From the NCBI GenBank assembly GCA_905221605.1, contig CAJNDS010002191.1, positions 1-32,500 on the forward strand: a stretch of DNA of 32,500 nt. Direction: 5' to 3'. The DNA is from Symbiodinium natans. Its lineage: Eukaryota; Sar; Dinophyceae; Suessiales; Symbiodiniaceae. The position numbers were made by a program, and so were the translations under genes. The notes beneath the pieces are model-generated. The model ran no database searches, was not told the origin of the DNA, and worked only from the letters and a program-made list of their open reading frames with translations. Below are positions 18,903-29,470 of this stretch, piece by piece (position 1 is the first letter of the stretch; each line of letters starts with the position of its first letter).

Positions 18903-20964
18903 GTGCCCCTTGACAGCCTTGCAGTGCCACGAAGAACTACAGCGAAACCTCACACCAATCTTTTCAGGACCCAGGAGGTCCTATGGGGAGATACTGCGCC
19001 AAACCAATCCAACTCCAACTTCCGGCTGCTTACTGCAAGTCTGCAAGCTTCTGAGGCCAAAGTCCGCATGGCGAAGGTTATGATCGGGCAGCTGCAGTTT
19101 ACCGTAGACTTAAACACACAAGCCCGGAAAGATCCGGAAAGCGCTTACGCAACAGGCATGGTTGCGCCAGGCAGATCGGGCAGACCGCGCCGGCTCTCAG
19201 CTAGCGATCTCTTCTGAGAGGACGCCGCTTGCTGAGATCTGCAAGCTGCGGGGCGGCATCGACATGGACCACAGCTCTTCCATGTTCATCACACCGCCGG
19301 GTACGCAAGGGTGTGTGACTTTGTTACAACTTGTTGTCAAGCTGTGTGCACGGGCTTGACTTGCCGTTACACATAGCAGGGATCAGTAGCGGCTTGTCAT
19401 CACTGGCCCTAAGCCGAGAAGCTGCGAACATGGAGATTTGTGCGCCCCTCTTTTGCCTCAAAACCATCCCAAACTTCCCAGGAGGCGATGGCTGAGGCAG
19501 GAGCCTTCAAGGTTTCCAGCGCCTGGGCGGAGTATGGGTGACGGCAGCAGAAATGAGACTTTAGAGGTGGGTTCATGGAAGCCCTTTCTGTCCCATTCCT
19601 TTGCGCAGAGGCCTGAACATGTGCTTGCAGTCGTTTGCATGGCTCCTTGCCGATTTTGCCAAAGGATAAGCCGAGCGACTCTTGAATCGCTGCAGTTTCA
19701 TTGAAGATGCACCGCCCTCCATTCCACGGAAGCCTGGGAAAGCAAGTCTGATGGAACGTATGAACCCACACAAACGTAGCTTTCCTCGTACGAGTGCCGC
19801 AGTGGTACTAATAGACGAGTGGCTGTTCGGCGAGTCTAGATCAGGCAGTCTGTCTGACGACGGCCGCTTCACAATACCTCAGCCAACACGAGTGTAGGAG
19901 GACTGCTGGCTGTCGTGGTTGAGGTGCAACAAGGCCAATCAGAAGCTCTCTGCAAATAGTCTTCGCACAACGTGGCGAAAGTCACTTGTTCGGATGCTTG
20001 CTGCCCAAAGAAAATTGGGACTGGAGGCCCGGACCATCGCCCCGATCGAATGCGATCACTGCCGAGGACTTTGCTCGCTTTTTGTTGCCTTGACGGCCAT
20101 GTTCCATGCTCACCCTCATAAATCCGGCAAGGACAGTCAAGCAAGAATCCAGAAAGACACTGAGAGGCCGAGGCCTGAGTCAGATTCTTTCACCTGCCAG
20201 AGGTTTGTTTTGAAGCTTCCCACGCAAGTGCGATGTTGTCAACGAAACCGTAAACGCCTAGACATGCCTATGCAGTAGCTGGCCATCACCGTGGCGCTAA
20301 ACGTGCTCCCGAACACGACCGGGTTCTTAAGTAGAGTGCAAGCTTACAAAGCCTTCCTTCTCCTGCCAAGCTCTTGCCTCCCTGTAACCGCGAGGAGGCT
20401 CGAATCTGAAACAGCAAACCAATGCAAGCAGCTGTCTCAGCTGCTGACATTGCGCGTCTGCAGTTCACTGCTTCCAGAGGCAGGCGGATTGCCAATGCTT
20501 CCACCAGGGACCACCTTGGCACAGCCATGGCGCCATGCCATGCTGCTGCTGATGCCGCACTCTTCTACTCCGCGTACTGCTAGGGGTGGAGTACTGCCGA
20601 GCATGTATTCATCCCAAGGTCCGGCGTTAACCAACGCCAAACATACAAAGTGTAATCGCTCGGCCACGAAAGTTCGAGCTGCCCCCTAGTTAGCTGAGAT
20701 CCCGCACTGGAGTGAGATGATCTCTGGGACTCTGCGGCTGGAGCTTCCGAGGCAGTGGTGGCTTGCCTCACCAGACTCATGAAGACCGGTGACAGCAGAA
20801 GGCTGTGCTCCATAGTCATGTTGCATATGGCCCGCGGCGACTTGATCCCTCGGTCCCTGCCTGACCGTTCCATGTCAGGCTCCGTCACAGCCTTGAGCAG
20901 AACGGATAGAATCGGACAGCACCATCGAATCAGCCAAACAACACCCAGATCGACTGCAGTCTGA
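18903..20964 (+). CDS. Unrecognised multi-exon gene
   Basis: Plus-strand exons are linked by agreeing phases. About 18903-19156 includes TQEVLWGDTAPNQSN, then a helical LLTASLQASEAKVRMAKVMI. About 19199-19310 includes RTPLAEICKLRGGIDMDHSS, then MFITPPGTQ, GT donor. 19696-19891 includes FIEDAPPSIPRKPGKASL and VVLIDEWLFGESRSGSLSDD, GT donor. 20011-20083 includes NWDWRPGPSPRSNAITAEDF. 20415-20578 includes MQAAVSAADIARLQFTASRG and RDHLGTAMAP, GC donor. 20717-20964 includes DLWDSAAGASEAVVACLTRL and MARGDLIPRSLPDRS, ending TGA 20962-20964. At least one small exon between 19891 and 20011 is uncertain. No known domain, signal peptide or membrane segment was recognised. The mix of basic linkers and amphipathic helices suggests a soluble regulatory or scaffold protein, but this is a guess. 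Confidence 0.5.
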
Positions 20965-20997
20965 TGGCCTTCTTCTTGCCAGCCGGCGGGCGGTCCA

Positions 20998-21930
20998 CTA
21001 GCAAGGTCTCAGCCGAGCAGACCGGGTTCCATGGGCCAACGCTACGACATGCAGTGAAGGTAGTGTGGCAGGGCAGGATTGCGATTTTCTGCTGTTCTCC
21101 GGAGACATTTCCTGATCTTGGAACTTTCTGAGGCCGAACTCAACCTTTGCCAAGGCCAGGGCTTTCTGGTAGCGAGCCCGGTCCTCCTCACTGGCCGAGA
21201 CAGCCAGCTGCAGGAAAGGCAGGTTCAACCTCGGGGTTTCGGAACTTCGCTCTAATCCCAACCGCCAGCCGCAAAAGCCTTCATGATGGCTTGTGAGCAT
21301 ATGCCTGCATGATGGCTAAAATCGGCTAAAACCTGTTTCACAACCGCCGCCCCATCCGGGAACCTTGCGCCTCCTTCGGCCCCATTCTTTGGGTCGGCTC
21401 CCTTACTGTCCTCGGCTCTCGATCTTGATTCAGGATGATCATCGAAGATCATCGAAGCAAGAGTTCGGCAAGGACCATGTCGGGTAGGTGCGTGGCAACT
21501 GCTTCACAACGTCCAACGCCTGAAAGCTTGGATGCATCTGCTCCACGCACTCCCGCTTCCGCAATGGTAAGGCCCAGGCAGCATGCTTCAACTCTCTTTC
21601 TTCGCCAAAGCAAGCATCCACCTGCGACGTCCGTAGCTGCCAAACCGCAACGCCAAATGGCTATATCAGGCTGTCCAGGTTTAACTCCTGCAGTGCACGG
21701 TGTCTCTGAGTCGCATCCAAAAACTCATAATATCATTGCCCGAACGGGTTCGGGTTTGGAATGCGGTCCTGTTAAATACGGGACCCGAAAGCACTGCAAG
21801 AGCCTTTTGGATGGCGGAAAGAAGCGCCATCTTCGTAGCAGTTGGGCTCTTGATGGCCTCCTTCATCTCCTGAGCATCTGCCACCGCGCACGGAGATACG
21901 CATGCAAGGCTGATGACTCGTGACGAGTCT
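20998..21930 (-). CDS. Probable C-terminal exons of the kinase gene
   Basis: Same-strand open stretches follow the kinase exons: about 21900-21800 (DAQEMKEAIKSPTATKMALL), 21610-21530 (LPLRKRECVEQMHPSFQ, loosely like the end of a kinase C-lobe), 21445-21300 (RAEDSKGADPKNGAEGGARF, then AAVVKQVLADFSHH) and 21270-20998 (TPRLNLPFLQLAVSASEEDR, then ARYQKALALAKVEFGLRKFQ), ending at TAG 20998-21000. Composition is coding-like and hydrophilic, with a helical end. Splice links are unproven. Their place in the kinase gene is inferred from strand and order. The stop is 33 nt from the stop of the convergent plus-strand gene. Confidence 0.4.
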
Positions 21931-22049
21931 GGCCAAGCTGCTGGAACGCTCATCTTGGGTTTTCCAACCTTGTTGATAAGCACATTTCGGCATGCAGCTT
22001 TGTGGAGACACTTCCTTGCACAAAGCCACGATCTGAGGTCCAAGCTAGG

Positions 22050-24287
22050 AGCGTTCCGTACATAACCATGAAAAACGTAACCCCCATGCTCCACATGTCG
22101 ATCTGACAAGCGGGCCAGGTGAGGCGAAAACACCCAGGAAAACAGCCAAGCCCGCACCTTGAATTCATAGCCTTGCCGCATGACCATCTCCGGTGCCATG
22201 AAGGCTGGAGAGCCACAGACCTTTCAACATCTCCCGGCTCAGGCGCCAAACATACACGCAATGGCAGGCATCTACCATGGTCCAAGGGTGCTGCTGCATC
22301 CAGCTTCTCTCCTGCAATGTGTGGCAAGCCATGCAGTCGGCAACGCATGAGGTTGTAAGGCCAACGTGATGTCAGAGCCCTGGAATACAACCAAGAGTTC
22401 CCAAGAGCTAGGCGAGATCGGGAAGTGAGGAAGCCTTTCTGATGCAATGCGGCGGAAGCGATCCTTTTGCTAATGTTGGCGCTGCCTTGGTTTTCCTCAC
22501 GTTGGTGCCTTTCCTTGCTCCATATGTTAATGCCACCTGGCCACTGACACAGAGCTGCTGGCAGATGCGAAATTCCATGTTTCGCCCTGCTCTAGATCAA
22601 TTCCTTCCTCTGACGGCGGGAGCTAGGGGTCCGCTTCTGAAGAGCCAGAAGCGCCTTTCGAAGATGTGTGTCAAATTTTGCACATAAGTTGCTGGTGAAT
22701 TAACTACTGGTACAGTACTCGTTGCAACCAGCAACACAGCACAGTAGTAGGGAAAGCAGCCCAACAACAGCTTCACTCCTGGCCGAAGATGGACGGACAA
22801 ACCGAAATCTGCCAGCTTCAGCGTCCTCATGCGAGCAATGTGACTTGGCCCTCCTTGAAACCGAAGATAGCGCACCACGAAAATTGGCCTGTCATCCATC
22901 CCGCCATACAGAAAGTTTTGTACCTGAGCTTTAAGCTGGGCACTTCATGCTGATGATGCTGCTTAATATGTTTACTGGTTCAATCATTGATCAATTCAGA
23001 CCGGGGTCATGGCCTTGATATCTCGATGGAGAACCCTGGCAGCCGAGTGGGCACTCTAGCACTGGCGTTGCACACTGCCTCACCATATGCACAGGATGCT
23101 TGAAACAGATGGAGGGGGCCTCTTGGCATGCATGTGGGAGAGTCCAAGCCTCAGGACAAAATCTGTAATACCATGCCAGTGAACGATAGCCCCTTCGGCT
23201 TTGCGAGTGCAGAAGTAGGGGTACATCTTTGGACTCTGTGGCTCGAGCAGTGCTTGCCTGAAGTCATGCCTAAGTTGGCGCAGCAGTTCCAATCGAAGCC
23301 ACCAGGATGTCGCAAGCAAGACAGGAAGCGGTAGAGACACGAAGTGACAGATGTGACAATGCACTTTTTTTTGCCTACCCACTGAGGTGGCTACATCAGC
23401 TCTGCGGCTGTCCATTGAGGCGTATACATCACGCGATCGGACCTTTCAGTCCAAGCCAACAACTCTCGCAGCACACTCAAGACACAGGGGTACTATGCCA
23501 TACTATGTATGCTCCGCCTCGAACCGAGATCTCTCCACGCCCACATTACCAAACATCACCACTCTCACTAAAGTCACTGGCAAAATTTTGTTCTTGACCT
23601 CTGCGGGACTGGTTCACAGTGACAAACCTGGGCTGGGCTCTTGGCAACGCTCGCGGGCAAACCTCCATCACGATAAAGTACACGTTGGCTTCCTGTCGCC
23701 TCAGTGGATATGGCAAGAATTGGTGAAAGGGAAAGCATGGTGAGGGATTCAGAAGCGGCGACTTCTCCCTGAACAGCAGAGACTAAACGCAACGAATATC
23801 GACAACCCTGCTTGGGCTACAACAGGTCATGAAAGGAGACGATGTTGGGATGTCTCCCTGAGGCCAGACTCCATCCCAGGCTTGGAAACAAGAACTCAAT
23901 TGCGAGCTGAAAATAAATCAGTTGAAGCCACGAGCTGTCACTTCCTGGCCTAGTGACCTCCAGACAGCGACCTCATCCGTGATCACCCACCTGTCACGTG
24001 CATCAGTTCGAAATGTGCTCAGCCCCGAAGTGTGAAGCCGGCACAGCTGATGTGCCTTCTGCTTCCACTCAGTCGCTACAATCGTCTCCGGTCTGTCAAC
24101 AAACTCTGCCGGGAGCGCTCCCTGCCAAATTGTGCTGCCTGCACTTTGACAGCCAGAGTCTTCTGGTTGCGCTTGTCCTGCCCAATTCCGAGCATGAGCA
24201 GATATGAGCAGTCTCATCATCTCAACGGTGCATTTCGTGTATTTCAGCAAATCCAGCCTTCACCAAGTACACCTTTCCATAGGAGCC
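22050..24287 (-). CDS. Serine/threonine protein kinase, catalytic domain in tiny exons
   Basis: Exons in phase: 24287-24258 GSYGKVYLVK (Gly loop); 24177 to about 24135 DKRNQKTLAVKVQ (ATP lysine); 23990-23950 WVITDEVAVWRSLG (alpha-C Glu); 23857-23824 RHPNIVSFHDL; from 23699 RQEANVYFIVMEVC (hinge); 23055-23014 AARVLHRDIK; 22923-22777 VQNFLYGG, then LKLADFGLSVHLRPG; 22220-22158 VCGSPAFMAPEMVMRQGYEF; from 22102 IDMWSMGVTFFMVMYG. All catalytic residues are present: Lys, Glu, HRD Asp, catalytic-loop Asn, DFG Asp and APE. The HRDIK basic residue and CGSPAFMAPE activation segment resemble CAMK/CDPK-type kinases. GC donors follow 24258, 23950 and 23014. The exon between hinge and alpha-E, and the lobe after subdomain IX, were not securely found. 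No EF-hands were seen in the gene. Confidence 0.82.
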
Positions 24288-24506
24288 CTGCCAAGAGTAC
24301 ATCGGAGCAGCTTGGGCAGGCAGGGCAACCATCCAAAGGTCTCAAAGACGGAGGCAAGACTCCTACCGTCATGCTTCCGAGACCTCACAACACATATATA
24401 ACAAGTACTGGAAACGGATAAAGTTTTGAGAAGCTAACGCTTGCCTTTGCCCGACGTTTCACCAGTCATCTAAGCTCATCATGCGATTTCAAATTTTCAG
24501 AGTGTT

Positions 24507-24566
24507 GTGCACACCAAACGTGAAACCTCTCACAGTGTGCACATCAAAGGCGAAACCTCTCACAGT
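24507..24566 (+). repeat. Two-copy tandem repeat of about 30 nt
   Basis: The segment GAAACCTCTCACAGTG occurs twice, 30 nt apart, with related flanks (CACACCAAACGT and CACATCAAAGGC). It is followed at 24592-24605 by a run of 14 C. Confidence 0.7.
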
Positions 24567-24636
24567 GGTCATGTGGCAGTGGGTCAAAAAGCCCCCCCCC
24601 CCCCCGGCCGCCCCCGACCACTCTTGATGCACACCC

Positions 24637-25023
24637 CTTGTCGCGGCCTGTTGTTTCATACCCTTTGTCGCGGACTGGCGCTGAAGTTATTCTTCTCGGG
24701 GCTGTCTCTCTACGAAACATGTGATCTGAGTACAGCATGGGTATCCGCTGGCATTTTCAGGTTCGGGGCTTGTCGCGGGTATGTTGCGCTATGTCGCAGA
24801 GGTTGTCGCGGAGACACTGCAGCTTCAAGGCTTCTATGGGGTTGCAAGCCTGAAACGTGGCAGAGGATCGCTGGACTCTCACGCTACGATCCTCAGGAAG
24901 TATACTTACTTCAACAATAATAACCAAGTCTTTACGATTATTGTTTTGCATGTCATGCAGCAAAGGCTTGTCAAAACGGGGCTTGTCGCCAGCAGACGGG
25001 CTTTGCTGCAAACCCTTGTCGTG
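24637..25023 (+). repeat. Dispersed CTTGTCGCGG motif family
   Basis: Copies of CTTGTCGCGG or one- to three-base variants start at 24637, 24664, 24769, 24802, 24967, 24982 and 25014. On the minus strand they would read RDKG or RDKP/GDKP. Spacing is irregular. Confidence 0.55.
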
Positions 25024-26285
25024 GCATCGTGGCATCGTGGCATGGCCCACCCGAGGCTGTTTCAAGCCGTGTGCTTTTGGCACGTATCCATTTCACGATC
25101 GCCTTGCTGAAAAATGGCATGGTTAGTGCGATAGGTTCTCTGGCTGCGGATTGCTTGGATTCTAGATGCCGCCACTATGGCCTGAACCACGCGGGGGCTA
25201 TCTCAGACAGAGTGGATGCGTGGGTCTAGAAACTGTGATCTGATGTGCCCATGTGCTGCCACCCGCTGTGCGCAGCTAGTGGGCTGCCTGGCCAATCTTC
25301 TCCTGGAGCAAAAACCTGCGCGTGCAATTTCCCACATGCTGCCGGGACCAGTGTGCAGGCATGGCAGCTATTCAGCATGGGCCTGGCATAGAAGGGAGAC
25401 CTCTCTCCCAAATGAATGCTAGCACAGCTTCCCATCGACACCACCTCAGACCGTTCGAAATATACCAACAAGATCCTCAATGGCACCACACTCTCAAAAA
25501 AGGTCACCACTCAGGGCTGGTGAAAGCGAAGAGGGGGAGAACTCTGGCATCAAGCACGATCGTGCATCTACGGAAGGATCCCCAAAAGCGGCTGCATGCG
25601 AAACAGAGCTTCAGCAAGCAGTTGATCTCGGGCGTCGATAAATCTTGATATAAGTTGATCAGAATTGGCTGTTCAGGCAGCAGCCGCTTCGGGGCAGATG
25701 CCGGTGTGCGTTTGCACTCGGTCACTTGACTAAGGCCTAGCTGGGCTGGCCAGAGAAGCCACCCAGGATCGGCTGATGTTTACACTTCGCGTGATTTCTT
25801 GTTTGCTTCGCCTCTGACTTGCTGGAACCGCAACCTATCTCTCAATGCCGCAATGCCTGTCAGTATTTGACAGCCATTGCTGACGAGCCAAAGCAGCCAC
25901 CACAAGCGGCAAGCTACAACACGCAGTGTCGTTGAACTGACGGTACCAACAGCAGCCGCGATGTAATCTTGGTTTTGGGCTGCTCGCTACTTGCTGGTTG
26001 TTACTGCCGAGCCATGGTTGTTCAGGTCGCTTGGAAGCCCCTTCTTCCGCAGCACGTCGAGTCACAAAGAACATGGTCAGCGTCAGTTGTAAAGCGGCAC
26101 GCCTTAGTCAAACCCTCCTTGCCCTCACATTCCCAACCTGCCGGTTCATGCCGTTTCTTGCCTTGCAAAACTTCGGTCCATACAAAGGTCTGTGTTCCCG
26201 GCTCGGCGTGGTGAGAGCGATCGTGTGCCGCCTCACACACCGATATGGACATGCAACAAGCAGAAAATGATCGGAGACTAATGAT

Positions 26286-26468
26286 CTATATTCTCTGAGG
26301 CAACAACGAAAACTGTCTGGAGATATGGACCGTCTGCTCCTGAGGTTGAAGGGCTCCAGCATTTCTTGGCTCCGCTTTCAGCTTTGCCATGATACTAGCC
26401 TGAGCACGGAAGTTGCCACCCCTGCCCGCGGCCACGACCTCGGCTGCACACCATGAGTTTGCAGAGCC
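26286..26468 (-). CDS. Candidate short exon next to the satellite
   Basis: A minus-strand frame reads AAEVVAAGRGGNFRAQ, then MAKLKAEPRNAGALQPQEQT, ending at TAG 26286. A possible acceptor lies just before it. There is no domain and no partner exon, because the satellite begins 110 nt upstream. Confidence 0.25.
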   Translation of the reverse strand, partial: GSANSWCAAEVVAAGRGGNFRAQASIMAKLKAEPRNAGALQPQEQTVHISRQFSLLPQRI

Positions 26469-26580
26469 ATGCCTTTCCACAGCACGCAGCAGCAATGCAG
26501 TGCTACAGGTCCGTTACAGTACGCACCCTCGTGCTCGTGGCTTGGTTGCCATGAAAAGACTATGATGAAAGGCTCTAAAA

Positions 26581-26612
<32 letters not shown>

Positions 26613-26760
26613 CGTGCGTGTGTGTGCGTGCGTGCGTGTGCGTGCGTGCGTGCGTGCGTGTGTGCGTGCGTGCGTGCGTGTGGTGTGTTGGTGTGTTGTG
26701 TGTTGGTGTGTTGTGTGTTGGTGTGTTGGTGTGTGGGTGTGTGGGTGTGTGTGGGTGTGT

Positions 26761-27200
26761 GTTGGTGTGTGTTGGTGTGTGTTGGTGTGTGTTGGTGTGT
26801 GTTGGTGTGTGTTGGTGTGTGTTGGTGTGTGTTGGTGTGTGTTGGTGTGTGTTGGTGTGTGTTGGTGTGTGTTGGTGTGGGTTGGTGTGTGTTGGTGTGT
26901 GTTGGTGTGTGTTGGTGTGTGTTGGTGTGTGTTGGTGTGTGTTGGTGTGTGTTGGTGTGTGTTGGGGTGTGTTGGGGTGTGTTGGGGTGTGTTGGGGTGT
27001 GTTGGTGTGTGTTGGTGTGTGTTGGTGTGTGTTGGGGTGTGTTGGGGTGTGTTGGGGTGTGTTGCGGTGTGTTGGGGTGTGTTGGGGTGTGTTGGGGTGT
27101 GTTGCGGTGTGTTGCGATGTGTTGGGGTGTGTTGGGGTGTGTTGGGGTGTGTTGGGGTGTGTTGGGGTGTGTTGCGGTGTGTTGGAGTGTGTTGCGGTGG
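26761..27200 (+). repeat. 10-mer array, first segment
   Basis: GTTGGTGTGT units change, from about 26961, to GTTGGGGTGT and then mixed GTTGCGGTGT variants. The order of variants is informative and recurs near 29.98 kb. Confidence 0.9.
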
Positions 27201-27735
27201 TGTTGGGTGGTGGTGTTGGTGTGTTGGTGTGTGTGTGTTGGTGTTTTGGTGTGTTGGTGTGTGTGTGTGTGTGTGTGTTGGTGTGTGGGTGTGTTTGGTG
27301 TGTGGGTGTGTTGGTGTGTTGGGAGTGTGTGTGTGTTGTGTTTTTGTGTGTTTGTGTGTGGGGTGTGTGGTGTGGTTGGTTGTGTTGGTGTGTGGGTGTG
27401 TTGGTGTGTGGGAGTGTGGGTGTGTTGGTTGTGTTTTTGTTTTGGTGTGTTTTGTGTTTTGTGTGTGGGCGTTTTGGTGTGTGTGGTGTGTTGGTGTGTG
27501 GGTGTGTTGGGGGGTGTGTTGGTGTGTGGGTGTGTTGCTGTGTGTTGGTGTGTTGGTGTGTTGGTGTGTTGGTGTGTTGGTGTGCAGGTGTGTGGGTGTG
27601 TTGGTGTGTTGGTGTGTTTTTGTGTTGGTGTGTTTTTGTGTTGGTGTGTTTTGTGTGTTGGTGGGTGTGTTGGTGTGTGGGTGCGTCGGTGTGTGGGTGT
27701 GCTGGTGTGTTGGTGTGTTGGTGGGTGTGTTGATG

Positions 27736-28500
27736 TGTGTTGATGTGTGTTGATGTGTGTTGGTGTGTGTTGGTGTGTGTTGGTGTGTGTTGGTGTGTGT
27801 TGGTGTGTGTTAATGTGTGTTGGTGTGTGTTGGTGTGTGTTGGTGTGTGTTGGTCTGTGTTGGTCTGTGTTGGTGTGTGTTGGTGTGTGTGTGTGTGTGT
27901 GTTGGTGTGTGTTGGTGTGTGTATTGGTGTGTGTTGGTGTGTGTTGGTGTGTGTTGGTCTGTGTTGGTGTGTGTTGGTGTGTGTTGGTGTGTGTTGGTGT
28001 GTGTTGGTGTGTGTTGGTGTGTGTTGGTGTGTGTTGGTGTGTGTTGGTGTGTGTTGGTGTGTGTTGGTGTGTGTTGGTGTGTGTTGGTGTGTGTTGGTGT
28101 GTGTTGGTGTGTGTTGGTGTGTGTTGGTGTGTGTTGGTGTGTGTTGGTGTGTGTTGGTGTGTGTTGGTGTGTGTTGGTGTGTGTTGGTGTGTGTTGGTGT
28201 GTGTTGGTGTGTGTTGGTGTGTGTTGGTGTGTGTTGGTGTGTGTTGGTGTGTGTTGGTGTGTGTTGGTGTGTGTTGGTGTGTGTTGGTGTGTGTTGGTGT
28301 GTGTGGTGTGTGTTGGTGTGTGTTGGTGTGTGTTGGTGTGTGTTGGTGTGTGTTGGTGTGTGTTGGTGTGTGTTGGTGTGTGTTGGTGTGTGTTGGTGTG
28401 TGTTGGTGTGTGTTGGTGTGTGTTGGTGTGTTGGTGTGTGTTGGTGTGTGTGGTGTGTGTTGGTGTGTGTTGGTGTGTGTTGGTGTGTGTTGTGTGTGTG
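27736..28500 (+). repeat. 10-mer array, second segment
   Basis: Nearly uniform GTTGGTGTGT units run with a few substitutions (TTGATG at the left edge, TTGGTCTG, one AATG) and occasional 2-nt deletions near 28303 and 28449. Confidence 0.9.
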
Positions 28501-28831
28501 TGTGTGTTGGTGTGTTGGTGTGTTGTTGTGTGTTGTGTGGTGTGTTGGTGTGTGGTGTGTGGTGTGTTGGTGTGTTGGTGTGTTGGTGTGTGGTTTTGTG
28601 GTGTTTTGTGTTGTGTTGGTGTGTGGTGTGTTGGTGTGTTGGTGTGTGTTGTGTGTGTGTGTTGTGTGTGTGTTTGGTGTGTGTTGGTGTGTGTGTTGTG
28701 TGTGGGTGTGTGTTGTTGTGTGGGTGTGTGTGTTTGTGGTGTGTGTGGTGTTGTGTGGTGTTGTGTGTGTGTGTGTGTGGTGTGTGTGTTGTTGGTGTGT
28801 GTGTGTGTGTGTTGTGTGTGTGTGTGTGTTG

Positions 28832-28868
<37 letters not shown>

Positions 28869-29470
28869 GTGTGTGTTGGTGTGGTTTGGGGTGTGTTGGT
28901 GTGTTTTAGGTGTGTGTTTGGGTGTGTGGGGTGTGTTGGGGGTGGGTGTGTTGGGGTGTTTGGGGTGTGCTGGGGTGTGTTGGGGTGTGTTGGGGTGTGT
29001 TGGGGTGTGATTGGGTGTGTTGGGGTGTGTTGGGGTGTGTTGTGTTGTTTTGCGGTGTGTTGCTGTGTGTTGGGTGTGTTGCGGTGTGTTGCGGTGTGTT
29101 GCGGTGTGTTGCGTTGTGTTGGTGTGTGGGTGTGTGGGTGTGTTGGTGTGTGGGTGTGGGTGTGTGGGTGTGTTGGTGTGTGGGTGTGTTGGTGTGTGGG
29201 TGTGTTGGTGGGTGTGTTGGTAGGTGTGTTGGGGTGTGTTGGTGGGTGTGTTGGTGTGTGGGTGTGTTGCTGTGTGTTGGTGTGTTGGTGTGCAGGTGTG
29301 TGGGTGTGTTGGTGTGTTGGTGTGTTTTTGTGTTGGTGTGTTTTTGTGTTGGTGTGTTTGTGTGTTGGTGTGTGGGTGTGTTGGTGTGCGGGTGTGTGGG
29401 TGCGTCGGTGTGTGTTGGTGTGCTGGTGTGTTGGTGTGTTGGTGGGTGTGTTGGTGTGTTGATGGGTGTA

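Larger units (their letters stand above)
24422..26285. other. No firmly supported gene
   Basis: Apart from the repeats listed here, open frames on both strands (for example plus 25322-25648 and minus 25226-25510) conflict and neither carries a recognisable domain. A single TTTGCACTCGG motif is at 25711. Confidence 0.4.
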
